Assembly: GCA_900553055.1 (NCBI GenBank) | Contig: USBV01000104.1 | Location: 1-5,648 of the forward strand | Length of the DNA: 5,648 nucleotides | Direction of reading: 5' to 3' | Origin: an uncultured Phascolarctobacterium sp. | GTDB taxonomy: Bacteria > Bacillota > Negativicutes > Acidaminococcales > Acidaminococcaceae | In this document: piece after piece, positions 1 to 4,885 of the stretch | Numbering within the stretch: the stretch's first letter is position 1 | Layout: every line of letters begins with the position of its first letter | Position numbers and translations under genes: made by a program | The notes under the pieces: model-generated | What the model saw: the letters and a program-made list of their open reading frames with translations, nothing else | Database searches by the model: none | Told to the model about the DNA's origin: nothing

Positions 1-1
1 A

Positions 2-348
2 GGGGATGTACTGGTTTCGACGGGGATAGGTGGTGTACGATAAGCGAGCCGTGGTCTGGCACACGTTAACTGTTGGGACGTTTAAATATAAACGCTGATA
101 AAGAATACGCTTTAGCAGCTTAACTGCTAACTGTCTTCTGAGCTCCTCCTACAGGCGAGGAAAGACAGTCAATATGTGGGATACCTTGTGGCCGATTTCT
201 GTGGGCCGTGAGGGAAACTCTACAGAATAGCAACTTGAACGCCCGTCGATAGGCATTTGGGAAGCGAAATAAAATATGTCGTCTGCGCTCGGAGAAAGTT
301 GTATGGCAATATCTTCGGACAGGGGTTCGACTCCCCTCATCTCCACCA
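2..348 (+). ncRNA. ssrA: tmRNA (transfer-messenger RNA), complete
   Basis: This RNA rescues ribosomes stalled on broken mRNAs: it acts as alanyl-tRNA, then as a short mRNA that adds a degradation tag; SmpB is its partner. The 5' end has the typical tmRNA GGTTTCGACGGGG stretch. The acceptor stem pairs 2-8 (GGGGATG) with 338-344 (CATCTCC), followed by A and CCA at 346-348. The third pair (G4 with T342) is the G-U wobble read by alanyl-tRNA synthetase. The T arm is 321-337, stem AGGGG/CCCCT with loop TTCGACT. Around the tag stop are a hairpin (112-118 with 124-130) and a longer helix (131-137 with 162-168) that encloses CCTC/GAGG (145-148 with 157-160). About 347 nt is a normal length. Reverse-strand reading frames across this RNA are meaningless. 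The identification is very secure. Confidence 0.98.
94..123 (+). other. tmRNA tag reading frame, ADKEYALAA
   Basis: The frame GCT GAT AAA GAA TAC GCT TTA GCA GCT TAA encodes ADKEYALAA, which is added after the alanine carried by the tmRNA itself. The YALAA end is the standard ClpXP/ClpAP recognition end. I chose GCT at 94 as the resume codon because the bases before it (TAAAC) match the E. coli context (TAGTC) at U-5, A-4 and C-1. The alternative is AAC at 91, which would give NADKEYALAA. The C-terminal half of the tag is certain; the first residue is inferred. Confidence 0.85.
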
Positions 349-392
349 GAATTGGTCCAATTCTTTGGGTTAAAGATTGGTGAGATAAAGTG

Positions 393-437
393 AAAGCGAC
401 TAATGATTTTGAGGTCATTAGTCGCTTTTAGTTTTTT
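393..437. terminator. bidirectional intrinsic terminator between ssrA and hicB
   Basis: A perfect 14-bp stem (393-406 with 415-428) has an 8-base loop and is followed on the plus strand by a T-rich run ending TTAGTTTTTT. It lies 45 bases after the tmRNA CCA and 8 bases from the hicB stop, so it can end both convergent transcripts. The T-run is better in the tmRNA direction. Confidence 0.85.
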
Positions 438-444
438 GTGGTTG

Positions 445-846
445 TCAATGTGATGAATAGCTAGCACCAATCTTTTCTATTAATGCTTCTTGTAATATTT
501 TAGAAAAGTTTAGTCCTAATTCTTCTGCTCTAGTGTTAAGCCACGCAGGGATGGAACAATTCTTCTTCACAATTTTATAACCATATTTTTTTCTATACTC
601 GGTTATATTGGCGTCGACATAGGAAACAAAAGCGCCTTTAGGCACTTCAAATTTAACACTGCCCGGCTTAGGAACTACTTTTTTTGCATCTTCAAGATCC
701 ATAACCCAAAGGCTAATCAGGTCTCTGGCCATAGCAATAGCATCAGTTAAATCTTTACCTTGAGTTATTTGATCGATATCAGGAATGGTCACAAGATACA
801 TATCTTCAATTTTTTCGAATAATACAGGATAAGCTATAACGTCCAT
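445..846 (-). CDS. hicB: HicB family antitoxin
   Basis: This is the antitoxin of a type II toxin-antitoxin pair, 133 aa. HicB proteins bind and block HicA and repress their own operon. Residues about 4-50 (YPVLFEK...YLVTIPDI...GKDLTDAIAMARDLI) match the partial RNase-H-like HicB fold. Residues about 94-127 (KKNCSIPAWLNTRAEELGLNFSKILQEAL) look like a ribbon-helix-helix DNA-binding domain, the larger HicB form that reads a palindromic operator. The ATG at 844-846 is preceded by AGGAGG (855-860) at 8-base spacing. The toxin gene lies upstream in the same operon with a 40-base gap. The order is toxin first, antitoxin second, as is usual for hicAB. The operon is more AT-rich than the genes at the right of the window, which is compatible with acquisition but not proof. 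The family call is secure. Confidence 0.93.
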   Translation of the reverse strand: MDVIAYPVLFEKIEDMYLVTIPDIDQITQGKDLTDAIAMARDLISLWVMDLEDAKKVVPKPGSVKFEVPKGAFVSYVDANITEYRKKYGYKIVKKNCSIPAWLNTRAEELGLNFSKILQEALIEKIGASYSSH

Positions 847-878
847 ATATGTATCCTCCTTTAAATAAACTATTGAAA

Positions 879-903
879 AGTAGGGACTATTTCAGTCCCC
901 ACT
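879..903 (-). other. stem-loop at the hicA stop codon
   Basis: AGTAGGGACT (879-888) pairs with AGTCCCCACT (894-903) with one mismatch and a 5-base loop, right at the end of hicA (stop at 887-889). On the minus strand it is followed by only a short T run (CTTTTC). It could be a partial terminator or an RNA-stability element that sets the ratio of toxin to antitoxin message. Function is inferred. Confidence 0.45.
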
Positions 904-1060
904 TTTTGATTAAAGCTCTAGCCAAGACTTCGTTGATATCAGGATGCCTTGGAATTGGCACATTGTCTTTGCCATTTGTATAAATGTCATGATTTGCACC
1001 ATTACGAAGGAAATACCAACCAGCGTTAGTAAAGAGCTTAAGAAGTTCGCGTCTTTTCAT
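887..1060 (-). CDS. hicA: HicA family mRNA interferase toxin
   Basis: This is the toxin of the hicAB pair, 57 aa, the usual size for HicA. HicA proteins have a small dsRBD-like fold and cut RNA without needing the ribosome. The sequence has the family layout: an N-terminal helix (RRELLKLFTNAGW), the catalytic histidine at about residue 24 in NGANHDIYTNG, then VPIPRHPDINEVLARALIKKWGL at the C-terminus. I chose the ATG at 1058-1060 because CCTCCTT at 1067-1073 gives an AAGGAGG site at 6-base spacing, and because homology starts there. The frame stays open upstream to about 1231, but that would add 57 unrelated residues and run through the promoter, so the longer form is rejected. hicB follows after 40 bases. 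Identity is secure; activity is assumed from intact key residues. Confidence 0.93.
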   Translation of the reverse strand: MKRRELLKLFTNAGWYFLRNGANHDIYTNGKDNVPIPRHPDINEVLARALIKKWGLK

Positions 1061-1079
1061 ATGCTCCCTCCTTAGAGTT

Positions 1080-1108
1080 ATTATACGCCTAATGCGTATA
1101 AATTTCAA
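1080..1108 (-). promoter_or_regulatory. hicAB promoter
   Basis: Read on the minus strand, TTGAAA (1103-1108) and TATAAT (1080-1085) are separated by exactly 17 bases, a near-consensus sigma-A promoter. The start point would fall near 1073, so the message would have only about 13 bases before the hicA start and would begin at or within the ribosome binding site. Confidence 0.85.
1081..1101. promoter_or_regulatory. probable HicB operator palindrome
   Basis: TTATACGC and GCGTATAA form a perfect 8-bp inverted repeat with a 5-base centre (CTAAT). It covers most of the -10 box and the spacer of the hicAB promoter. A dimeric ribbon-helix-helix repressor such as this HicB would block RNA polymerase there. 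The palindrome is seen directly; HicB as the binder is inferred from family behaviour. Confidence 0.8.
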
Positions 1109-1132
1109 GAGGTGGACACTAAAACTGGCTAA

Positions 1133-1148
1133 TATATTACGTAGTATA
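1133..1148. repeat. imperfect palindrome around TACGTA
   Basis: The sequence TATATTACGTAGTATA is self-complementary at 14 of 16 positions. It sits in the divergent region between hicA and the regulator operon. It could be an operator, but in such AT-rich DNA a chance origin is possible. Confidence 0.35.
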
Positions 1149-1178
1149 TGCTTTGAAGATTCATTTTTGAAAATGGTG

Positions 1179-1244
1179 TATAATATAATCACAGAAGAAC
1201 GTTCGTGAAATAATACTATTTTTACGAACACTTTGTGATATAAT
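1179..1244 (+). promoter_or_regulatory. promoter and repeat region for the small ORF / TM1266-type operon
   Basis: Two candidate -10 regions are seen: TATAATATAAT (1179-1189) and an extended TGATATAAT (1236-1244). Neither has a good -35, which often marks activator-dependent or extended -10 promoters. Between them lie a direct repeat (TTCGTGAAATAAT at 1202-1214 and TTTGTGATATAAT at 1232-1244, 11 of 13 identical, 30 bases apart) and an inverted repeat (GTTCGT at 1201-1206 with ACGAAC at 1224-1229). This suggests a regulated promoter; the regulator is unknown. Confidence 0.5.
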
Positions 1245-1278
1245 TATTTTTAGAAAATGAAGGAGGATGTGAATTCCT

Positions 1279-1401
1279 TTGGCTAATGGTAGAGCTTGTA
1301 ATACTAATGAGGTGTTAAGAGTGAATAAAATGGTTAAATATCGAATCAAGGACAAAGAGCTCTTCGACAAAGCCTATAAGTACATTGAACAGTATTACTA
1401 A
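1279..1401 (+). CDS. small ORF, 40 codons, function unknown
   Basis: I do not recognise this peptide. The longest plausible form starts at TTG 1279, giving 40 aa beginning (M)ANGRACNTNEVLRV and ending KELFDKAYKYIEQYY. AGGAGG at 1261-1266 lies 12 bases before that TTG, which is long. A rival start is GTG 1321 (26 aa) behind GAGGTG at 1309-1314, and ATG 1330 is also in frame. The C-terminal part is rich in lysine, tyrosine and acidic residues and could form one amphipathic helix. There is no membrane segment and only one cysteine. The stop is 17 bases before the TM1266-type gene, with that gene's ribosome binding site in the gap, so the two are probably co-transcribed. It could be a leader peptide or a small partner protein. 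The reading frame is seen; that it is translated is inferred. Confidence 0.5.
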   Translation: MANGRACNTNEVLRVNKMVKYRIKDKELFDKAYKYIEQYY

Positions 1402-1418
1402 TTGGAGGAGGAAAACCT

Positions 1419-1679
1419 ATGGATACCAGAGTAGCAGTAATTTCCATTATCGTTTCTAAAGAGGAAGCAGTGGAAAATCTCAACAATCTTTTGCACAATT
1501 ATGCCAAGTATATTATCGGGCGCATGGGCTTGCCCTATCGCGCCAAAAATGTGAATATCATTTGCGTGGCAGTGGATGCTCCTAACGACGCAATCAGCGC
1601 TTTATCCGGCAAATTAGGTAGCATTGATGGGGTGAGTGTTAAGACTGCATATTCCAATGTGATTGGTAGCGAGAAATAG
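1419..1679 (+). CDS. TM1266-family putative iron-only hydrogenase system regulator
   Basis: This 86-aa soluble protein matches the TM1266 family, small ACT-like domain proteins often encoded near [FeFe]-hydrogenase maturation genes (hydE, hydF, hydG) and described as putative regulators; the biochemical role is not settled. Recognisable blocks are RVAVISIIV (residues 4-12), the central NYAKYIIGRMGLPYR (27-41), and the hallmark VDAPNDAISALSGKLGSIDGVSVKTAYS (52-79). The beta-alpha-beta pattern with a DAPND turn fits the ACT fold and resembles the C-terminal domain of NikR. Length is normal. ATG 1419 follows AGGAGG (1406-1411) at 7-base spacing. No hydrogenase gene is in the window, so the partner must be elsewhere in the genome. 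A small ORF lies just upstream and a structured spacer with a terminator lies downstream. The family is secure, the function only putative. Confidence 0.9.
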   Translation: MDTRVAVISIIVSKEEAVENLNNLLHNYAKYIIGRMGLPYRAKNVNIICVAVDAPNDAISALSGKLGSIDGVSVKTAYSNVIGSEK

Positions 1680-1688
1680 AAGTTTAAA

Positions 1689-1750
1689 TCTAAAATGTCT
1701 ATTATAATTGGACAAAGAGTAAGTTTTAGACTCCTGTAACGAAACGTTAC
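1689..1750 (+). other. structured spacer after the TM1266-type gene
   Basis: Three possible stems are packed between the regulator stop and its terminator. TCTAAAA (1689-1695) pairs with TTTTAGA (1724-1730). GTAACG (1736-1741) pairs with CGTTAC (1745-1750) around an AAA loop. GAGTAA (1717-1722) can pair instead with TTACTC (1747-1752). A TATAAT sits at 1703-1708 without a clear -35. It may be a 3' UTR or the body of a small RNA of about 105 nt that ends at the terminator. Confidence 0.35.
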
Positions 1751-1789
1751 TCGAAACAAATTTTCGCATCAAACGCATTATGAAGTAAT

Positions 1790-1820
1790 AAAAAAGCCCG
1801 CATCAAGCGATGCGGGTTTT
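1790..1820. terminator. bidirectional intrinsic terminator
   Basis: CCCGCATC (1797-1804) pairs perfectly with GATGCGGG (1809-1816) around an AAGC loop. There are four T after it on the plus strand, and on the minus strand the stem is followed by C and a six-T run. It serves the TM1266-type operon on the plus strand and the small membrane protein gene on the minus strand; the T run is better for the latter. Confidence 0.92.
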
Positions 1821-1844
1821 GCTGTCATATCCGTCATATTAAGT

Positions 1845-2042
1845 TTAAAAGAAAAGCTGGGTGTGATAAACGGCACTAGCCCCGGCATTGAGCGCCAAAA
1901 GACAGCCCAAGGAGAGGGCTACTAAAAGAGCGGCTTCTTTGCTGTTGACGGGCTGCTGCAGCTTTACTGCTTTAGTAAAAACTCTAATGCAGAGTGTTAT
2001 CAGCATACCAAAAAGAAATAGAGAGAAAAAGATGTTGAGCAT
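1845..2042 (-). CDS. small two-helix membrane protein, function unknown
   Basis: I do not recognise this 65-aa protein. It has two hydrophobic stretches, residues about 3-22 and about 37-58, joined by a positively charged linker (RVFTKAVKLQQPVNSKEA), so it is likely a helical hairpin in the inner membrane with the basic loop inside. I chose ATG 2040-2042 because CTCCTT at 2050-2055 provides AAGGAG at 7-base spacing. An in-frame ATG at 2079-2081 would add 13 residues but has no ribosome binding site and lies in the loop of a hairpin. A near-perfect promoter stands upstream and a good terminator downstream, so this is a well-expressed single gene and not a chance frame. It diverges from the AsmA-like gene. 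Gene reality is fairly sure; the role is unknown. Confidence 0.72.
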   Translation of the reverse strand: MLNIFFSLFLFGMLITLCIRVFTKAVKLQQPVNSKEAALLVALSLGCLLALNAGASAVYHTQLFF

Positions 2043-2068
2043 TAACGAACTCCTTATAAATATAAAAG

Positions 2069-2092
2069 CGTAATCCGCCATGGGCGTTTACG
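2069..2092 (-). other. hairpin in the leader of the small membrane protein gene
   Basis: CGTAA (2069-2073) pairs with TTACG (2088-2092), and CGCC (2076-2079) pairs with GGCG (2083-2086), with a 2-by-1 internal loop between them. The loop holds an in-frame ATG not used as the start here. It lies in a leader of about 73 bases. It could affect mRNA stability or translation; no known riboswitch is recognised. Confidence 0.4.
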
Positions 2093-2102
2093 GAAGATTT
2101 TG

Positions 2103-2131
2103 TTTACAATACAATAAATTTATTATATCAT
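2103..2131 (+). promoter_or_regulatory. promoter for the AsmA-like gene
   Basis: TTTACA (2103-2108) and TATCAT (2126-2131) are 17 bases apart, a good sigma-A-type pair about 70 bases before the gene start. Its -10 box overlaps that of the leftward promoter by two bases, so both cannot be occupied at once. Confidence 0.6.
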
Positions 2132-2149
2132 TTTCGTGAGTTTTGTCAA
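2122..2149 (-). promoter_or_regulatory. strong promoter for the small membrane protein gene
   Basis: On the minus strand, TTGACA (2144-2149) and TATAAT (2122-2127) are both exact consensus, 16 bases apart, with a TG two bases before the -10 (TGATATAAT). This is the best promoter in the window and should be strong without an activator. The expected start is near 2115. Confidence 0.88.
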
Positions 2150-2200
2150 GAAAGATGGTGCTTGCAGGGCTCTAGAAAATGGCGTTAAAGGGTGTTTTTT

Positions 2201-3526
2201 ATGAATAGATTTCAAAATTGGCATAAATGGAAAATCATAGCCGGAGTATGTTTTATATTACTAGTATTATATGGAGCTTTTTTAGGTCTATGCCAGCTTA
2301 TGAGCGGTAATGCAGCGCAAATTTTTAATAAATATATGGCTAAACAAAAAGTGCTGGTGGGCACGGTTACTGCTGAGGAGCTAGCGGCGGATTTATGGGG
2401 GAATGTTTATTTTACCAATCTGCGCTGGACGAATCCTGCCGGCGAAACGATTATTGCAGCACCCAAGGCCCGCTTACAGGTAAGGCCATGGGATATAGTG
2501 TGGGGCAAAGCTACGACGGATAGTATTAGGGAGCTGGAGCTGGAGCAGGCAGATTTGCATATTGGCTTTGATAAGAATATGCGGGTTGATATTTTGCGTC
2601 AGCAGCCTCCCACGGAAAAGCCTAAGAAGATTATCCCTCTTAAAGCAAAGCCACCACAAAATCTACAGCTGCCCCAGCGCTTGCCTAATATAACACTGCT
2701 TTTGAAGGATACGAGCATAACGGCTCATTATATGAAGCGCCTTTTCGTTTTAAACGATGTGGATGCCAAGCTGCAGATAACGAAGCATGAATTATTGCAT
2801 ATCAAAATGTCAGCGGGCAGGTTTGGTGGCACCATGGTGGGCGAAGGCATTAGTATTGACGGCACTGTGCAGCTTCAGGGTGAGCAAAAAGTGTCTCTGA
2901 ATATTGGCCTTTATGACGTTGTGCCTGCATCCTTGGGCTTATCCAACGCCAATGACCCCATGACCATAACCGGTGAGATGAAGGGAACGTTGCCTAGACC
3001 GGAAATAGATGGCTCCGTAGCCCTAAAGGAGCTGCATATCCCCGGCCTGAGCTTTACAAAGGTGCAGGGAAATTATCACTATGCTAATGGATTGATTGCC
3101 TTGCAGGATGTAACGGGCAGTATTTTTGGTGGCACCTTAGATGCTTATGGACTCTACCATTTTGATAATCGCCATTACCGAATCGATGTGAAGGCCAAGG
3201 ACTTAATGGCAGCGGTTGCGGCTAAAAATGCCTTGATAAATTGTCAGGTTGATTTGGATATTAAATTCCGTTATTTGGGTAAAAACGCCAATAACATCAC
3301 CTATGGTAGCTTTAAATCGGGCAAGGGAACTGTTATGTTTGTGCCCTTTAATAGTATTAGGGGTAATTTCGATGACCAAAATAAAGAGCTCTCCTTCCAC
3401 GACGTTGTTATCAGTACGGACTTAGGCGATTTTGAAAGTAATGCCTTCAAGGTTGTCAAGGACAAGGTTACGATTAGCGATATTATCTGGGTGGAATCCA
3501 ATGGTCAACGCACTCGCATTAAGTAA
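2201..3526 (+). CDS. AsmA/TamB-like envelope protein with N-terminal membrane anchor
   Basis: This 441-aa protein has one N-terminal membrane helix (residues about 11-33) and a long beta-rich region that should lie outside the inner membrane. The pattern is of the AsmA/TamB group, whose members form lipid-carrying bridges or help outer-membrane assembly in diderm bacteria. Supporting marks are repeated glycine-rich beta units, GRFGGTMVGEGISIDG (206-221) and GSIFGGTLDAYGLYHFD (306-322), the ITGEMKGTLPRPEIDGSVALKEL segment (256-278), and a proline- and lysine-rich linker (about 134-162). It is much shorter than TamB, so it is one of the small AsmA-like proteins. I chose ATG 2201 because AAAGGG (2187-2192) precedes it by 8 bases; an in-frame GTG at 2192 is possible but overlaps that site. 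No terminator is seen before the permease, 96 bases on. The exact subfamily and cargo are not determined. Confidence 0.75.
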   Translation: MNRFQNWHKWKIIAGVCFILLVLYGAFLGLCQLMSGNAAQIFNKYMAKQKVLVGTVTAEELAADLWGNVYFTNLRWTNPAGETIIAAPKARLQVRPWDIVWGKATTDSIRELELEQADLHIGFDKNMRVDILRQQPPTEKPKKIIPLKAKPPQNLQLPQRLPNITLLLKDTSITAHYMKRLFVLNDVDAKLQITKHELLHIKMSAGRFGGTMVGEGISIDGTVQLQGEQKVSLNIGLYDVVPASLGLSNANDPMTITGEMKGTLPRPEIDGSVALKELHIPGLSFTKVQGNYHYANGLIALQDVTGSIFGGTLDAYGLYHFDNRHYRIDVKAKDLMAAVAAKNALINCQVDLDIKFRYLGKNANNITYGSFKSGKGTVMFVPFNSIRGNFDDQNKELSFHDVVISTDLGDFESNAFKVVKDKVTISDIIWVESNGQRTRIK

Positions 3527-3556
3527 AGTATACATTAGAAAATTGTCTTAAACCCC

Positions 3557-3585
3557 TTGCATTTAATTGCGTTTCAACATAAAAT
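3557..3585 (+). promoter_or_regulatory. weak candidate promoter before the permease gene
   Basis: TTGCAT (3557-3562) and TAAAAT (3580-3585) are 17 bases apart. The -35 matches only in its TTG. With no terminator after the AsmA-like gene, read-through is also possible. No PyrR-type RNA leader or attenuator is visible in the 96-base gap. Confidence 0.35.
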
Positions 3586-3622
3586 TAACAGTAGCAAATT
3601 TAAAGAAAAGAGGTTGTTGATT

Positions 3623-4870
3623 TTGGAACACAGAGTAATTCAGGTCGAAGAGCGTCCGCCCCTACTGCTGAACATTCCTTTGAGCTTACAGCATCTATTT
3701 GCGATGTTTGGTGCTACCGTGTTGGTGCCCTTCTTGTTCAATGTTAATCCTACAACTTGTTTGTTTATGAACGGTGTGGGCACGCTGCTCTATATCTTCA
3801 TTACCAAGGGCAAAATTCCCTCTTATTTAGGCTCCAGCTTCGCCTTCATCTCACCTGTTATGCTGATTATTTCTCAAAGCGGCTATAATCATGCGCAGAG
3901 CGGCTTCATCGTTTTCGGATTGTTATTCATGCTGTTCTCGTTTATCATCCATATGGTCGGCACGAAGTGGATAGATATAATCTTCCCACCTGCAGCCATG
4001 GGCGCCATCATTGCGGTCATCGGCCTCGAGCTGGCTCCAACTGCTGCTGGCATGGCAGGCCTTACCGGCGACAAAATCGTGGGCAGTAATATTGCTGTAT
4101 CCATGTTTACCTTAGCCATTGGCGTTATCGGCTCCGTTGCCTTTAAGGGCTTTATGAGCATTATTCCCATTTTGTTTGGTGTAGTTTGTGGCTATATCTT
4201 CGCCTTCTGCCTGGGTATGGTCAACTTCCAACCGGTTTTGGATGCGCCCTGGTTCCAAATGCCCCAGTTTTATGCACCTGTATTTGATATCAATGCCATC
4301 ATGATTATAGCTCCGGCAGCTCTAGTAGTATTAGCCGAGCATATTGGCCACTTGGTGGTAACCGGCAACATTGTTGACCGTGATTTGATTAAGGACCCAG
4401 GCCTATCCCGTTCCCTCTTCGCCGATGGTCTTTCCAACGTGCTGAGCGGTTTTGCCGGTGCTACTCCCAACACCACCTATGGTGAAAATATTGGCGTTAT
4501 GGCTATCACTAAGGTTTATAGCACTTGGGTTATTGGTGGTGCAGCTGTGTTTGCTATTATCCTCTCCTTCTGTGGCAAGCTGTCCCAGCTGATTCACAGC
4601 ATTCCGGTGCCGGTTATGGGCGGCATCTGCATCCTGCTCTTCGGCGTTATTGCAACTAGCGGCTTCCGCGTTTTGGTAGAGAGCAAGGTGGATTACAGCA
4701 AGTCCTCCAATTTGGTTATGACCTCTGTAATCATGATCATTGGCCTATCCGGCGCTAAGATTTCCTTTGGCGCGTTTAGCGTGCAGGGCATGGTGCTGGC
4801 TACCTTGGTAGCAATTATCATGAGTCTCTTGTTCAAGCTGTTTGCTAAGCTAAACCTTTTGAACGAATAA
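3623..4870 (+). CDS. uraA: uracil permease, NCS2 (UraA) family
   Basis: This transporter imports uracil with protons across the inner membrane. The 415-aa sequence is closely UraA-like from ERPPLLLNIPLSLQHLFAMFGATVLVP to the C-terminus. About 14 membrane spans are expected, in the 7+7 inverted NCS2 fold. The substrate-site residues known from E. coli UraA (Glu241, His245, Glu290) are present as Glu239 and His243 in AEHIGHL and Glu288 in TPNTTYGENIG, which fixes the register. I chose TTG 3623, behind AAGAGG (3608-3613) at 9-base spacing, because homology begins a few residues later. Another TTG at 3557 would add 22 polar residues without family support and overlaps a candidate promoter. Other NCS2 members carry xanthine or uric acid, but the match here is specifically uracil type. 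It is followed by a carbamoyl amidohydrolase, hinting at pyrimidine breakdown. Confidence 0.93.
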   Translation: MEHRVIQVEERPPLLLNIPLSLQHLFAMFGATVLVPFLFNVNPTTCLFMNGVGTLLYIFITKGKIPSYLGSSFAFISPVMLIISQSGYNHAQSGFIVFGLLFMLFSFIIHMVGTKWIDIIFPPAAMGAIIAVIGLELAPTAAGMAGLTGDKIVGSNIAVSMFTLAIGVIGSVAFKGFMSIIPILFGVVCGYIFAFCLGMVNFQPVLDAPWFQMPQFYAPVFDINAIMIIAPAALVVLAEHIGHLVVTGNIVDRDLIKDPGLSRSLFADGLSNVLSGFAGATPNTTYGENIGVMAITKVYSTWVIGGAAVFAIILSFCGKLSQLIHSIPVPVMGGICILLFGVIATSGFRVLVESKVDYSKSSNLVMTSVIMIIGLSGAKISFGAFSVQGMVLATLVAIIMSLLFKLFAKLNLLNE

Positions 4871-4885
4871 GCATGTTCATTATGT

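Noticed and set aside
321..348. Integration (att) site in the tmRNA 3' end with hicAB as a mobile element
   Set aside because: No integrase gene and no second copy of the tmRNA end was found downstream in the window; only the location is suggestive.
348..364. Hairpin AGAATT/AATTCT right after the tmRNA CCA as its terminator
   Set aside because: Only a 6-pair AT-rich stem with a very short T run; the 14-bp stem at 393-428 is a far better terminator.
120..470. Minus-strand open frames across the tmRNA
   Set aside because: They lie antisense to a structured RNA gene with every tmRNA hallmark, have no ribosome binding site, and run across the terminator.
1061..1231. Longer N-terminus for HicA (extra 57 residues)
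   Set aside because: The extension covers the promoter, operator and ribosome binding site of hicA and has no family counterpart.
1888..2073. 61-aa plus-strand frame
   Set aside because: It is antisense to the small membrane protein gene, has no promoter or ribosome binding site, and shows no recognisable sequence.
3557..3622. 22-residue N-terminal extension of the permease from TTG 3557
   Set aside because: UraA homology begins just after 3623, a ribosome binding site lies at 3608-3613, and the active-site register fits the shorter form.
3527..3622. PyrR attenuator or uracil-type leader before the permease
   Set aside because: The gap is under 100 bases and has no terminator/antiterminator pair and no recognisable PyrR binding loop.
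3889..4597. Minus-strand frames inside the permease gene
   Set aside because: They are shadows of a conserved membrane protein gene, without ribosome binding sites or recognisable families.
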